A DNA stretch of 64,000 nt from Kocuria flava (GCF_001482365.1 NZ_CP013254.1:62001-126000), one strand, 5' to 3'. Shown: positions 15,394 to 25,271, counted from the stretch's first letter. Notes: generated from the letters alone by a model not told the origin. Numbers and translations are program-made.

Positions 15394-18288
15394 ATGACGA
15401 TCACCGCTCCCCACCCCACGACCACCCGCCCGGCCGGCGACGCCTTCGCCGACCGCCACATCGGCCCCGACGCCGGGGCGGCCGCCACGATGCTCGCGGC
15501 CGTCGGCCTGACCGGCCTCGACGAGCTCGTCGACACCGCCGTGCCCGCGGACATCCGCCAGCAGGCGCCGCTGGAGCTGCCTGCGCCGCGCTCCGAGGCG
15601 GAGGCCCTCGCCGAGCTGCGCCGGATGGCCTCGCGCAACGTCCTGCGCACGCAGATGATCGGCCAGGGCTTCTCCGGCACCCTCACCCCGCCGGTGATCC
15701 TGCGCAACGTGCTGGAGAACCCCGCCTGGTACACCGCCTACACCCCCTACCAGCCCGAGATCTCGCAGGGCCGGCTGGAGGCGCTGCTGAACTACCAGAC
15801 GATGATCGCGGACCTGACCGGGCTGCCCGTGGCCAACGCCTCCCTGCTCGACGAGGCCTCCGCCGTGGCGGAGGCGGTGCTGCTGATGCGCCGGACCAAC
15901 AAGGCCCGCGCCGAGGCCCGCACCGTCCTCGACGCCAACCTCTTCCCGCAGACCCTCGCCGTGGTGCAGGGCCGGGCCCGCGCGCTCGGCTTCGAGGTCG
16001 AGGTCGCCGACCTCTCGGCGGGCCTGCCCGAGGGCGAGATCTCCGGGATCGTGCTCCAGCAGCCGGGCGACGACGGCGCCGTCGTCGACCACGCCGCGGT
16101 CGTCGCCGCGGCCAAGGAGCGCGGGGCCATGGTGACCGTCGCCGCCGACGTCCTCGCCCTGACCCTGATCGTCCCCCCGGGCGAGCAGGGCGCGGACATC
16201 GCCGTCGGCAGCACCCAGCGCTTCGGCGTCCCCCTGTTCTTCGGCGGCCCGCACGCCGCCTACATGGCCGTGCGCAAGGGCCTGGAGCGCTCCCTGCCCG
16301 GCCGTCTCGTGGGGGTCTCCACCGACGACGCCGGGGCCCAGGCCTACCGGCTCGCGCTGCAGACGCGCGAGCAGCACATCCGCCGGGAGAAGGCGACCTC
16401 CAACATCTGCACCGCCCAGGCGCTGCTCGCGGTGGTGGCCTCCATGTACGCCGTCTACCACGGCCCCTCCGGGCTGCGCGCCATCGCCGAGCGCGTGCAC
16501 GCCCACGCCCGCACCCTGGCCGGCGCGCTCGCCGGCGCCGGCGTCGAGCTCGCCGCCGAGCAGTTCTTCGACACCGTCCGCGCCCGGGTGCCCGGCCGCG
16601 CCGAGGCCGTGGTCGAGGCCGCCGAGGCCCTGGGCGTGAACCTGCGCCTCGTCGACGCGGACAGCGTCGGCGTCTCGGCCGACGAGGTCACGACGACCGA
16701 GCACCTCGTCGCCGTGGTCACCGCCTTCGGGATCCGCGACGCCGAAGCCGCCGTGACCGCCGCCGCGGCGGCGGCCCGGGACGGCGCCCACGCCCTGTCC
16801 CCGGCCGTGACCCGCAGCTCCGAGTACCTGACGCACCCGATCTTCCACACGGTCCGCTCCGAGACCCAGATGATGCGCTACCTGCGCCGGCTCTCCGACC
16901 GGGACCTGGCGCTGGACCGCACGATGATCCCGCTGGGCTCGTGCACCATGAAGCTCAACGCCACCGCCGAGATGGAGGCGATCTCCTGGCCGGAGTTCGC
17001 CGGGATCCACCCGTTCGCCCCGGGCCACCAGACCGCGGGGTGGCGGGAGCTCATCGACGACCTCGAGGCGCGCCTGTGCGCGATCACCGGCTACGCCGGG
17101 GTGTCCATCGCCCCGAACGCCGGCTCGCAGGGCGAGTACGCGGGGCTGCTGGCGATCCGCCAGTACCACCTGGCCAACGGCGCCGGCGAGCGGACCGTGT
17201 GCCTCATCCCCGCCTCCGCCCACGGCACCAACGCCGCCTCGGCCGTGCTCGCCGGACTGCAGGTCGTCGTGGTGAAGACGGCCGCCGACGGCACCATCGA
17301 CGCCGCCGACCTGGACGCGAAGCTCGAGACCCACCGGGACCGGCTGGCGGCCATCATGATCACCTACCCCTCCACGCACGGGGTCTACGACGCCGACGTG
17401 CGCGAGGTCTGCGACAAGGTCCACGCCGCCGGCGGGCAGGTCTACATCGACGGGGCGAACCTCAACGCCCTGGTCGGCCTGGCCCAGCCCGGGCGCTTCG
17501 GCGGGGACGTCTCGCACCTGAACCTGCACAAGACCTTCTGCATCCCCCACGGCGGCGGCGGGCCCGGCGTCGGACCCGTGGCCGTGGCCGAGCACCTCGT
17601 GCCGTTCCTGCCCGGGGCCGCCGCGGGCGAGTCCAACGGCCGCACGGGCACGCCCGTCACCTCGGCCCCCTACGGCTCGGCCGGGGTGCTGCCCATCTCG
17701 TGGGCCTATGTCGCGATGATGGGTGGTGAGGGCCTGACCGAGGCCACGAAGCACGCCCTGCTCTCCGCCAACTACGTCGCGGCGCGGCTGGACGAGCACT
17801 TCCCGGTGCTCTACACCGGCAACCGCGGGCTCGTGGCCCACGAGTGCATCCTCGACCTGCGCGAGCTGACGGCCCGCAGCGGGGTCACCGCCGAGGACGT
17901 CGCCAAGCGCCTGATCGACTACGGCTTCCACGCCCCCACGCTGTCCTTCCCGGTGGCGGGCACCCTGATGGTCGAGCCGACCGAGTCCGAGGACCTCGCG
18001 GAGCTGGACCGGTTCGTCGAGGCGATGATCGCGATCCGCGCCGAGATCGACCAGGTCGTCGCCGGGGACTTCCCGGTGGAGGACTCGCCGCTGCGCCGGG
18101 CCCCGCACACCGCCGTCGCCGTCGCCGGCACGCAGTGGGACCGGCCCTACTCCCGCGAGCAGGCGGCCTTCCCCGTCCCCTCACTGCGGCAGGACAAGTA
18201 CTTCCCGCCCGTGGGCCGCATCGACGGCGCGGCCGGGGACCGGACCCTGATCTGCTCCTGCCCGGCCCCCGAGGCCTTCGAGAACTGA
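15394..18288 (+). CDS. gcvP: Glycine dehydrogenase (decarboxylating), P protein
   Basis: A 964-residue single-chain P protein, the usual length of fused GcvP. It is a duplication of two aminotransferase-fold halves. The PLP lysine is about residue 713 in LNLHKTFCIPHGGGGPG; DRHIGPD at the N-terminus and RSEYLTHP are family motifs. It decarboxylates glycine and passes aminomethyl to the lipoyl arm of GcvH. First gene of the riboswitch-controlled gcvP-gcvT-gcvH-glyA operon. Confidence 0.97.
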   Translation: MTITAPHPTTTRPAGDAFADRHIGPDAGAAATMLAAVGLTGLDELVDTAVPADIRQQAPLELPAPRSEAEALAELRRMASRNVLRTQMIGQGFSGTLTPPVILRNVLENPAWYTAYTPYQPEISQGRLEALLNYQTMIADLTGLPVANASLLDEASAVAEAVLLMRRTNKARAEARTVLDANLFPQTLAVVQGRARALGFEVEVADLSAGLPEGEISGIVLQQPGDDGAVVDHAAVVAAAKERGAMVTVAADVLALTLIVPPGEQGADIAVGSTQRFGVPLFFGGPHAAYMAVRKGLERSLPGRLVGVSTDDAGAQAYRLALQTREQHIRREKATSNICTAQALLAVVASMYAVYHGPSGLRAIAERVHAHARTLAGALAGAGVELAAEQFFDTVRARVPGRAEAVVEAAEALGVNLRLVDADSVGVSADEVTTTEHLVAVVTAFGIRDAEAAVTAAAAAARDGAHALSPAVTRSSEYLTHPIFHTVRSETQMMRYLRRLSDRDLALDRTMIPLGSCTMKLNATAEMEAISWPEFAGIHPFAPGHQTAGWRELIDDLEARLCAITGYAGVSIAPNAGSQGEYAGLLAIRQYHLANGAGERTVCLIPASAHGTNAASAVLAGLQVVVVKTAADGTIDAADLDAKLETHRDRLAAIMITYPSTHGVYDADVREVCDKVHAAGGQVYIDGANLNALVGLAQPGRFGGDVSHLNLHKTFCIPHGGGGPGVGPVAVAEHLVPFLPGAAAGESNGRTGTPVTSAPYGSAGVLPISWAYVAMMGGEGLTEATKHALLSANYVAARLDEHFPVLYTGNRGLVAHECILDLRELTARSGVTAEDVAKRLIDYGFHAPTLSFPVAGTLMVEPTESEDLAELDRFVEAMIAIRAEIDQVVAGDFPVEDSPLRRAPHTAVAVAGTQWDRPYSREQAAFPVPSLRQDKYFPPVGRIDGAAGDRTLICSCPAPEAFEN

Positions 18289-18318
18289 CCCGGCGCAGCC
18301 ACGAAAGGCACCGAGACC

Positions 18319-19440
18319 ATGACTGCCAGCACCACCTCCCGGCACACCGCCCTGCACGACCGGCACGCCGCCCTCGGCGCGTCCTTCACCGACTTCGGCG
18401 GCTGGGACATGCCCCTGAAGTACACCTCCGAGCTCACCGAGCACCGCGCGGTGCGCGAGGCGGCCGGGCTCTTCGACCTCTCCCACATGGGCGAGGTCCG
18501 GGTCTCCGGCCCCGACGCGGGCACGTTCCTGAACACCGCGCTCGTCGGCAACCTCGCCGTGATCGCCGTGGGCCGGGCCAAGTACTCCCTCCTGTGCACC
18601 CCCGAGGGCGGGATCGTCGACGACCTGATCACCTACCGGCTCGCCGAGGACGAGTTCCTCGTCGTGCCCAACGCCGGCAACGCGGCCACGGTCGCCGCCG
18701 CCCTCCGGGAGCGGGCGGCCGGCTTCGACGTCGTCGTCGCCGACGAGTCCGCCGGGACCTCCCTGGTCGCGGTCCAGGGCCCGGCCGCCGAGGCGATCCT
18801 GCTGGGCCTGGTCCCGGACGGGCAGCACGAGGCCGTGACCGGGATGAAGTACTACGCCGCCGGGACTGTCACGGTCGCCGGGACCCCCGTGCTGCTGGCC
18901 CGCACCGGCTACACCGGCGAGGACGGCTTCGAGCTCTACGTCCCGAACGCGCAGGCCGTTCCGCTGTGGGACGCCCTGCTGGCGGCCGGCCGGGAGCACG
19001 GGCTCGTCCCCTGCGGGCTGGCCAGCCGCGACTCCCTCCGGCTCGAGGCCGGCATGCCGCTCTACGGCCAGGAGCTCGGCCTCGAGGTCACGCCCTTCGA
19101 GGCGGGCCTGGGCCCCGTCGTGTCCTTCAAGAAGGAGGAGGACTTCGTCGGCCGCGCCGCCCTCGAGGCCCGCCGCGACGAGGGCGTCGCCCGCACCCTG
19201 GTCGGCCTGCGCGGCCGCGGCCGGCGCTCCGCCCGCAGCCACTACCCCGTGCTCGCCGAGGGCCGCCGCGTCGGGGAGGTCACCTCCGGGGCGCCGAGCC
19301 CCACCCTCGGCCACCCCGTCGCCCTCGCCTACGTGGAGACCGCGTTCGCCGAGCCCGGCACCGTCCTCGAGGTGGACCTGCGGGGCAAGCCCGAGACCTT
19401 CGACGTCGTCCCCCTGCCGTTCTACCGGCGCCAGAAGTAG
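18319..19440 (+). CDS. gcvT: Aminomethyltransferase, T protein
   Basis: A 373-residue T protein of the glycine cleavage system. GWDMPLKY near the N-terminus, FDLSHMGEV and ARTGYTGEDGFELY are conserved folate-site blocks. The C-terminal domain ends with DVVPLPFYRR. It releases ammonia and makes 5,10-methylene-THF from aminomethyl-GcvH. ATG at 18319 after gaaagg, 30 bases behind gcvP. Confidence 0.97.
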   Translation: MTASTTSRHTALHDRHAALGASFTDFGGWDMPLKYTSELTEHRAVREAAGLFDLSHMGEVRVSGPDAGTFLNTALVGNLAVIAVGRAKYSLLCTPEGGIVDDLITYRLAEDEFLVVPNAGNAATVAAALRERAAGFDVVVADESAGTSLVAVQGPAAEAILLGLVPDGQHEAVTGMKYYAAGTVTVAGTPVLLARTGYTGEDGFELYVPNAQAVPLWDALLAAGREHGLVPCGLASRDSLRLEAGMPLYGQELGLEVTPFEAGLGPVVSFKKEEDFVGRAALEARRDEGVARTLVGLRGRGRRSARSHYPVLAEGRRVGEVTSGAPSPTLGHPVALAYVETAFAEPGTVLEVDLRGKPETFDVVPLPFYRRQK

Positions 19441-19470
19441 ACCCCGAGCCCTGACCGAAAGGACCCCACC

Positions 19471-19851
19471 ATGAGCACCGTCCTGCCCGACCTGCGCTAC
19501 TCCGCGGAGCACGAGTGGATCGACTCCGCCTCCCCCGCCCGCATCGGCATCAGTCAGGTCGCCGTCGACGCCCTGGGCGATGTCGTCTACCTCGACCTGC
19601 CCGAGGCCGGCTCCACCGTCACCGCGGGCGAGGTCTGCGGCGAGGTCGAGTCCACCAAGTCCGTCTCCGAGCTGTTCTCCCCCGTCACGGGCACCGTGGT
19701 CGAGGTCAACGCCGAGGCCGTGGACAACCCCGCCGTCCTCAACGAGGACCCCTACGGCGCCGGCTGGCTGTTCACCGTCGAGGTCTCCGAGGAGGGTCCG
19801 CTGCTCTCCGCCCAGGAGTACGCCGACGCCAACGGGGGTGAGCTCGGATGA
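19471..19851 (+). CDS. gcvH: Glycine cleavage system H protein
   Basis: A 126-residue lipoyl carrier. The lipoylated lysine is K63 within VESTKSVSE; RYSAEHEWI and NEDPYGAGWLF are typical H-protein ends. It shuttles intermediates among P, T and L proteins. Its stop overlaps the glyA start (ATGA). Confidence 0.97.
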   Translation: MSTVLPDLRYSAEHEWIDSASPARIGISQVAVDALGDVVYLDLPEAGSTVTAGEVCGEVESTKSVSELFSPVTGTVVEVNAEAVDNPAVLNEDPYGAGWLFTVEVSEEGPLLSAQEYADANGGELG

Positions 19852-21185
19852 GCGCGGACGCCACCGCCCTGACCTCCGCCCTCGACCAGGACCTCGCCCT
19901 GCTCGACCCCGAGGTCGCCGAGCGCATCGACGCCGAGCTGCGCCGCCAGCAGGACGGGCTGGAGATGATCGCCTCGGAGAACCACACCGCCCGCGCCGTG
20001 ATGCAGGCCCAGGGCTCCGTGCTGACCAACAAGTACGCCGAGGGCTACCCCGGCCGCCGCTACTACGGCGGCTGCGAGCACGTCGACGTGATCGAGCAGC
20101 TGGCCGTCGACCGGGTCAAGGACCTGTTCGGCGCCGCCTTCGCCAACGTCCAGCCTCACTCCGGGGCCCAGGCCAACGCCGCGGTGATGCACGCGCTGCT
20201 CACCCCCGGGGACACCGTCCTCGGGCTCGACCTCGCCCACGGCGGGCACCTGACCCACGGGATGAAGCTGAACTTCTCCGGCAGGCTCTACCAGGTCGTG
20301 CCCTACGGCGTGGACGAGGCCACCTGCACGGTGGACATGGACGAGGTCGCCCGCCTGGCCCGGGAGCACCGCCCCCGGCTCATCGTCGCCGGCTGGTCGG
20401 CGTACCCGCGCCAGCTGGACTTCGCCGCATTCCGCCGCATCGCCGACGAGGTGGGCGCCTGGCTCATGGTCGACATGGCCCACTTCGCCGGGCTCGTCGC
20501 CGCCGGGCTGCACCCCAGCCCCGTGCCCCACGCCCACGTGGTCACCTCGACCACGCACAAGACCCTGGCCGGCCCCCGGGGCGGGATCATCCTGTCGAAC
20601 GAGGCCGAGGTCGCCAAGAAGATCAACTCGGCGGTCTTCCCCGGCCAGCAGGGCGGCCCCCTGGAGCACGTGATCGCGGGCAAAGCGGTCGCCTTCGGCA
20701 TCGCCGCCGGGGAGGAGTTCCGCGACCGCCAGCGGCGCACCCTCGAGGGCGCCCGCCTGCTCGCCGAGCGCCTGCTCGCCCCGGACGTCGCCGAGGCCGG
20801 GATCTCCGTGGTCAGCGGCGGCACCGACGTGCACCTGGTCCTCGTGGACCTGCGCGACTCCGAGCTGGACGGCAAGCAGGCCGAGGACCTCCTCGCCCGG
20901 GTCGACATCACGGTCAACCGCAACGCGGTGCCCTTCGACCCCCGCCCGCCGATGGTCACCTCCGGGCTGCGCATCGGCACCCCGGCCCTGGCCACCCGCG
21001 GCTTCGGGACGGAGGCCTTCACCGAGGTGGCCGATATCATCGCCGAGACCCTCGTGGCCGGCGCCCGCGCGGGCGCCGGGGGCGTGGACCCAGCGGTGCT
21101 GGCCGCCCTCGAGTCCCGCGTCCGGGCGCTGGCCTCGGCGCACCCGCTCTACCCCGGCCTGGCCCCGCTGACCGCGGGCCGCTGA
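19848..21185 (+). CDS. glyA: Serine hydroxymethyltransferase
   Basis: A 445-residue PLP enzyme. IASENHTARAVM and NKYAEGYPGRRYYGGCE are near the N-terminus, and the PLP Lys is about residue 238 in TSTTHKTLAGPRGGII. It interconverts serine and glycine with THF. Translationally coupled to gcvH, so methylene-THF from the cleavage system can be used at once to turn a second glycine into serine. Confidence 0.97.
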   Translation: MSADATALTSALDQDLALLDPEVAERIDAELRRQQDGLEMIASENHTARAVMQAQGSVLTNKYAEGYPGRRYYGGCEHVDVIEQLAVDRVKDLFGAAFANVQPHSGAQANAAVMHALLTPGDTVLGLDLAHGGHLTHGMKLNFSGRLYQVVPYGVDEATCTVDMDEVARLAREHRPRLIVAGWSAYPRQLDFAAFRRIADEVGAWLMVDMAHFAGLVAAGLHPSPVPHAHVVTSTTHKTLAGPRGGIILSNEAEVAKKINSAVFPGQQGGPLEHVIAGKAVAFGIAAGEEFRDRQRRTLEGARLLAERLLAPDVAEAGISVVSGGTDVHLVLVDLRDSELDGKQAEDLLARVDITVNRNAVPFDPRPPMVTSGLRIGTPALATRGFGTEAFTEVADIIAETLVAGARAGAGGVDPAVLAALESRVRALASAHPLYPGLAPLTAGR

Positions 21186-21210
21186 GGACCGGGCCACCGG
21201 TTCCCCACCG

Positions 21211-21257
21211 GGCGGCGCCGGGTGCGGAGGGAGACCCCCTCCGCACCCGGCGCCGCC
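21211..21257 (+). terminator. Strong hairpin between glyA and sdaA
   Basis: A 21-base perfect stem (21211-21231 / 21237-21257) with a 5-base loop, just after glyA. It either ends the glycine operon or attenuates read-through into sdaA; no clear promoter is seen in the 27 bases between it and sdaA. Confidence 0.8.
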
Positions 21258-21284
21258 CCGCACCCCTCTCGTCTGGAGCACATC

Positions 21285-22718
21285 ATGGCCATCAGCGTCT
21301 TCGACCTCTTCTCCGTGGGCATCGGCCCCTCGAGCTCCCACACCGTCGGCCCCATGCGCGCCGCCCGACGCTTCGCGCAGACCCTCGTCGAGCAGGAGCT
21401 CCACGAGCGGACCGCCGGCCTGCGCGTGGACGTCTACGGCTCCCTGGCCGCCACCGGCCGCGGGCACGGCACGTTCACCGCCATCCTCCTCGGTCTCGAG
21501 GGCTACGACCCCGAGACCGTCCTGCCCGACCAGGTCGAGGAGCGCCTGGCGGACATCGCCGCCGGCGGCACCCTGCGGCTGTGCGCCGCCCTCGGCCGGC
21601 GCAAGGACCTCCCGTACGCCGTGGAGGACATGGTCCAGCACCCGCTGACCGTGCTCGAGCGGCACACCAACGGCATGCGCTTCCAGGCCCTCGACGCGGA
21701 CGGGGCCGTGCTGGCCGACGAGACCTGGTTCTCGGTCGGCGGCGGGTTCATCGTCCAGGAGGGCGAGGAGGACGCGGCGGCGGCCGAGCTCGACGAGGCC
21801 AGCAAGCAGGTCCCGCACCCGTTCCGCACCGCGCGGGAGCTGCTGGCGCACTGCCGGGCCACGGGCCTGTCCATCAGCGACGTGATGCTGGCCGACGAGC
21901 GCACCTGGCGCACCGAGGAGGAGATCCGGGCGGGGCTGCTGCACATCTGGGACGTCATGGAGCAGTGCAAGGACTCCAGCCTGCGCCGCACCGGCACCCT
22001 GCCGGGCGGGCTCAAGGTCGCCCGCCGGGCCCCGGCCTGGCACGACCGGCTGCGCCGGGAGGACCCGGACCGGGACCCGTCCTACTGGCAGGAGTGGGTG
22101 AACCTCGTGGCCCTGGCCGTCAACGAGGAGAACGCCTCCGGCGGGCGGGTCGTCACCGCCCCGACCAACGGGGCGGCCGGGATCATCCCCGCCGTGCTGT
22201 TCTACGCCACCCACTACGTCCCCGAGGTCCGGCGGGCGATGGCCGGCGGGGACGCCGAGGAGCTGCGGCGGGTCCGCGAGTCCGTCGTGGTCCGCTTCCT
22301 GCTGGCCGCCGGCGCCGTGGGCGTCCTGTACAAGGAGCAGGCCTCCATCTCCGGGGCCGAGGTCGGCTGCCAGGGCGAGGTCGGCTCCGCCTCCTCGATG
22401 GCCGCCGGCGGTCTGGCCGAGGTCCTCGGCGGGACCCCGGAGCAGGTGGAGAACGCCGCGGAGATCGCCATGGAGCACAACCTCGGCCTGACCTGCGACC
22501 CCATCGGCGGGCTCGTGCAGGTGCCCTGCATCGAGCGCAACGCGATCGCCGCCGCCAAGGCCATCAACGCCGCGAAGATGGCGCTGTGGGGCGACGGCAC
22601 CCACCGGGTCAGCCTCGACGAGGTCATCGTCACCATGCGCGAGACCGGCAAGGACATGAGCCACAAGTACAAGGAGACCGCGCTCGGCGGGCTGGCCGTC
22701 AACGTCGTCGAGTGCTGA
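21285..22718 (+). CDS. sdaA: L-serine ammonia-lyase (iron-sulfur type)
   Basis: A 477-residue single-chain L-serine dehydratase. The beta-type domain begins FDLFSVGIGPSSSHTVGPMRAA. The alpha-type domain carries the cluster cysteines in EVGCQGEVGSAS, LTCDPIGGLVQVPC. It deaminates serine to pyruvate and needs an oxygen-sensitive 4Fe-4S cluster. Placed behind gcvPTH-glyA, it completes a glycine to serine to pyruvate route. ATG at 21285 with ggag six bases upstream. Confidence 0.95.
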   Translation: MAISVFDLFSVGIGPSSSHTVGPMRAARRFAQTLVEQELHERTAGLRVDVYGSLAATGRGHGTFTAILLGLEGYDPETVLPDQVEERLADIAAGGTLRLCAALGRRKDLPYAVEDMVQHPLTVLERHTNGMRFQALDADGAVLADETWFSVGGGFIVQEGEEDAAAAELDEASKQVPHPFRTARELLAHCRATGLSISDVMLADERTWRTEEEIRAGLLHIWDVMEQCKDSSLRRTGTLPGGLKVARRAPAWHDRLRREDPDRDPSYWQEWVNLVALAVNEENASGGRVVTAPTNGAAGIIPAVLFYATHYVPEVRRAMAGGDAEELRRVRESVVVRFLLAAGAVGVLYKEQASISGAEVGCQGEVGSASSMAAGGLAEVLGGTPEQVENAAEIAMEHNLGLTCDPIGGLVQVPCIERNAIAAAKAINAAKMALWGDGTHRVSLDEVIVTMRETGKDMSHKYKETALGGLAVNVVEC

Positions 22719-22721
22719 GCC

Positions 22722-22753
22722 GCCTGCCGGGCGGCACCTCCCGCCCGGCAGGC
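22722..22753. terminator. Terminator after sdaA
   Basis: 13-base perfect arms (22722-22734 / 22741-22753) between convergent sdaA and the aldo/keto reductase gene. Confidence 0.8.
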
Positions 22754-22769
22754 CTGGTCCCACCCTGTG

Positions 22770-23753
22770 TCAGTACCGCGGGGCGGGGGCCGCCACGCGG
22801 TCGAGCACCGCGAGGTCCTCGGCCGTGAGCCGCAGCTCCGCCGCGGCCGCGTCCTCGCGCAGGTGGCCGAGGTCGCTCGTGCCCGGGATGGGAACGACGT
22901 GCTCGCCGGCCACCGTGGTCCACGCGATCGCGACCGCCGCCGGTGTGGTCCCGTGGCGCTCGGCGACCTCCCGGAGCGGGGCGAGCACCGTCTCCTGGGC
23001 GGCCATCGCCTCGGGCGCGAAGCGGGGGTTGCGGGAGCGGAAGTCGTCCGTGGAGAAGGTGCGCCCGCCGAGCGTGCCGGCGAGGTAGCCGCGGCCCAGC
23101 GGGGAGAAGGGCACGAACGCGGCGCCGTGCTCGGCGCACCAGCCGATCACGTCCCCGGCGGGCTCGCCGTCGGCGGTGACCCCGGAGCCGTCCGGGTCGC
23201 GCGTCCACAGGGAGTACTCGGACTGGACCGCCGCGACGGGGTGGACGGCGTGCGCGCGGTCGGCCTGGGCGGTGCTCACCTCGGAGAGCCCGAGGTGGCG
23301 GACCTTGCCCTCCGCGACCAGCTCGGCCAGTGCGCCCCAGGTCTCCTCGAGGGGCACCTCCGGGTCCACGCGGTGGAGGTAGTAGAGGTCGAGCACGTCG
23401 GTGCGCAGCCGGCGCAGGCTGTCCTCCGCGCTGCGGCGCACCTCGTCCGGGTGCCCGCAGCGCTCGGTGCGCGGGGGCTCCAGGGACCGGGCCCGCAGGC
23501 CGGTCTTGGAGCACAGGAGGATCTCGTCGCGCCGGTGGGCGAGCGCGGCGCCGACGAGCTCCTCGTTGGCCCCGCCGCCGTAGAGGACGGCGGTGTCCAC
23601 GACGGTCATGCCGAGGTCGACCGCCGTCTCGAGCACCGCCCGCTTCTGCCGCTCCCCCAGGCCCCGCCGGTCGTAGGCCCAGCTCAGGCCCATGGCCCCG
23701 TAGCCGATCGCCCCCACGGGCCGCCCCGTCGGGGGGAACACCACCTGCCGCAT
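22770..23753 (-). CDS. Aldo/keto reductase (AKR13-like)
   Basis: A 327-residue TIM-barrel NADPH oxidoreductase. Catalytic tetrad candidates are Asp and Tyr in VVDTAVLYGGG, Lys in LLCSKTGL and His in YYLHRVD. The cofactor-binding C-terminal part has PIPGTSDLGHLRED. Substrate unknown. ATG at 23753 has aggag five bases upstream. Single gene, convergent with sdaA and downstream of the SixA-like gene on the same strand. Confidence 0.9.
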   Translation of the reverse strand: MRQVVFPPTGRPVGAIGYGAMGLSWAYDRRGLGERQKRAVLETAVDLGMTVVDTAVLYGGGANEELVGAALAHRRDEILLCSKTGLRARSLEPPRTERCGHPDEVRRSAEDSLRRLRTDVLDLYYLHRVDPEVPLEETWGALAELVAEGKVRHLGLSEVSTAQADRAHAVHPVAAVQSEYSLWTRDPDGSGVTADGEPAGDVIGWCAEHGAAFVPFSPLGRGYLAGTLGGRTFSTDDFRSRNPRFAPEAMAAQETVLAPLREVAERHGTTPAAVAIAWTTVAGEHVVPIPGTSDLGHLREDAAAAELRLTAEDLAVLDRVAAPAPRY

Positions 23754-23827
23754 CCTCGCTCCTGTCCGCTCGTCGTCCGTGCCGGGCCCTCGGGGCCGCG
23801 ATCTGCGGCCCCGGGCGCGGCGCCGCG

Positions 23828-24361
23828 TCAGCGGCGACCGGGCCCCGGCACCGAGAAGTCCACCAGGCGGGCGTCGGCCCCGTCCAGTGCGGCCCACGGG
23901 CCGGGGACCTCCAGCACGGCGTAGGCGCCGGTGGGGCAGCCGTCGGCGAGGGCCATCACGGCGTCGTAGTCGGAGTCGGGCGTGGCCAGGCGCAGCGCAG
24001 CCTCCCGCAGGCCGGGCAGGTGGCCGATCACGAGCAGCGCCTCCACGGTCTCCGGGACGTGGTTGACCACGGCCAGGATCCGGGCCTCGGCCGCCGCGTA
24101 GAGGCCCTCCTCGAGCTTGGCCGTCGGGGCGGCCTCGCCCAGCGCGCTGCACACCCACGTGCAGGTCTGCCGGGCGCGCAGGGCGCTCGAGCACAGGATC
24201 ATGTCCGGGGCGTGGCCGCCCGCCAGCAGCCGCCGGCCCGCGTCCTCGGCCTCGGCGGCCCCGCGGCGGGTCAGCGGGCGGTCGTGGTCGGCCGTGCCGA
24301 GGGGGTGCTCCGCCTCGGCGTGGCGCATGAGGACGAGCTTCTTCACGTCGTGGCGGCTCAT
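23828..24361 (-). CDS. Histidine phosphatase family protein, SixA-like
   Basis: A 177-residue protein of the SixA clade. The phosphohistidine motif KLVLMRHAEAEHP is at the N-terminus, with RPLTRRGAAEAEDAG, LCSSALRARQT, then LLVIGHLPGL carrying the second catalytic His. It probably removes phosphate from phosphohistidine or small phosphoesters. ATG at 24361 with ggga upstream. Confidence 0.88.
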   Translation of the reverse strand: MSRHDVKKLVLMRHAEAEHPLGTADHDRPLTRRGAAEAEDAGRRLLAGGHAPDMILCSSALRARQTCTWVCSALGEAAPTAKLEEGLYAAAEARILAVVNHVPETVEALLVIGHLPGLREAALRLATPDSDYDAVMALADGCPTGAYAVLEVPGPWAALDGADARLVDFSVPGPGRR

Positions 24362-24446
24362 CGTCCCATCGTGCCACGGCGCCCGCACACGGCACGGCTC
24401 CGGACCCGCAGGGGCGGGGCCGGAGCCGGACGGGGAGCGGGCGGAC

Positions 24447-25271
24447 TCAGATGGAGTACTCCGGGGCCGCCCAGACGACGACCTCGGGGTGCTCGTAGAA
24501 GCGGTAGCCCTGGCCTCGGACGGTGCGCACCGTGTTGGCCAGGCGCCCGAGCTTGGAGCGCAGCCGGCGGATGTGGACGTCGATGGTGCGCTCGTTGGGC
24601 ACCTCCTCGGCGTCGCGCCAGAGGCTGGAGAGCAGCTCGTGACGGCCGACGGTGCGGCTGCCGTTCTCCACGAGGTAGTTCAGCAGCTCGAACTCCTTGA
24701 ACGTGAGGTTCAGGACGCTGCCGTCCAGGAACACCTCGCGGCGGGAGAGGTCGATCAGCACGCCCGTGGACTGGCTGGTCCGGGTCTCGGAGGCCTGCGC
24801 CGGGGCCGCGGTGGCCGCGGGCCGGACCGTGCCGGTCGTCGGGTCGCCCAGGGCGTTGCGCACGACCTCGAGGTCGGTGCCCGGGGTCTCGGCCGGGGCC
24901 AGGGCCACGGCCGCGTAGGAGTCGGCCTGCGGGACGAGCTGCTGGGCGTAGGCGCGGATGCTCTGCACCATCTTCACCAGCGAGGTCCCGTGGGCGGCGG
25001 CGGTCTCCTCGTCGAGGCCCACGTAGATCACGAAGCCGCGGGCCTCGTGCTCCTGGGCGGGCGGCCGCGGCGGGGCCTCGCGCCGGAGCCGGTTGGGCAG
25101 CGGCTGCTCGCCGGGGGCGGTGGGCACGGCCCCGAGCGGGCCGCGCAGGCTGCGGTAGTCGGCCGGCGCCGCCGGCCCGCGGTCGTGGCCCGGCTGGGGG
25201 CGACGGACCCCGCGGGCCTCCCCCGCACGCGTGCGCTGGGAGATGTGGACGTATCCCGGTGTACCTGGCAT
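24447..25271 (-). CDS. Winged-helix (OmpR/PhoB-type DNA-binding) regulator without receiver
   Basis: A 274-residue protein. The C-terminal 100 residues are a clear OmpR/PhoB winged helix (REVFLDGSVLNLTFKEFELLNYLV, NERTIDVHIRRLRSKLG, VRTVRGQGYRFY). The N-terminal part (1-75) is Arg/Pro-rich and disordered. The middle region (about 80-165, FVIYVGLDEETAAAHGTSLVKMVQSIRAYAQQL) is not a recognisable response-regulator receiver and has no phospho-Asp pocket. It may sense a ligand or protein partner. ATG at 25271 with gaggga upstream. The target is unknown. Confidence 0.8.
   Translation of the reverse strand: MPGTPGYVHISQRTRAGEARGVRRPQPGHDRGPAAPADYRSLRGPLGAVPTAPGEQPLPNRLRREAPPRPPAQEHEARGFVIYVGLDEETAAAHGTSLVKMVQSIRAYAQQLVPQADSYAAVALAPAETPGTDLEVVRNALGDPTTGTVRPAATAAPAQASETRTSQSTGVLIDLSRREVFLDGSVLNLTFKEFELLNYLVENGSRTVGRHELLSSLWRDAEEVPNERTIDVHIRRLRSKLGRLANTVRTVRGQGYRFYEHPEVVVWAAPEYSI

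Noticed and set aside
15316..18108. 930-codon minus-strand frame opposite gcvP
   Set aside because: Shadow of gcvP; low-complexity Gly/Val/Asp/Glu composition without domains.
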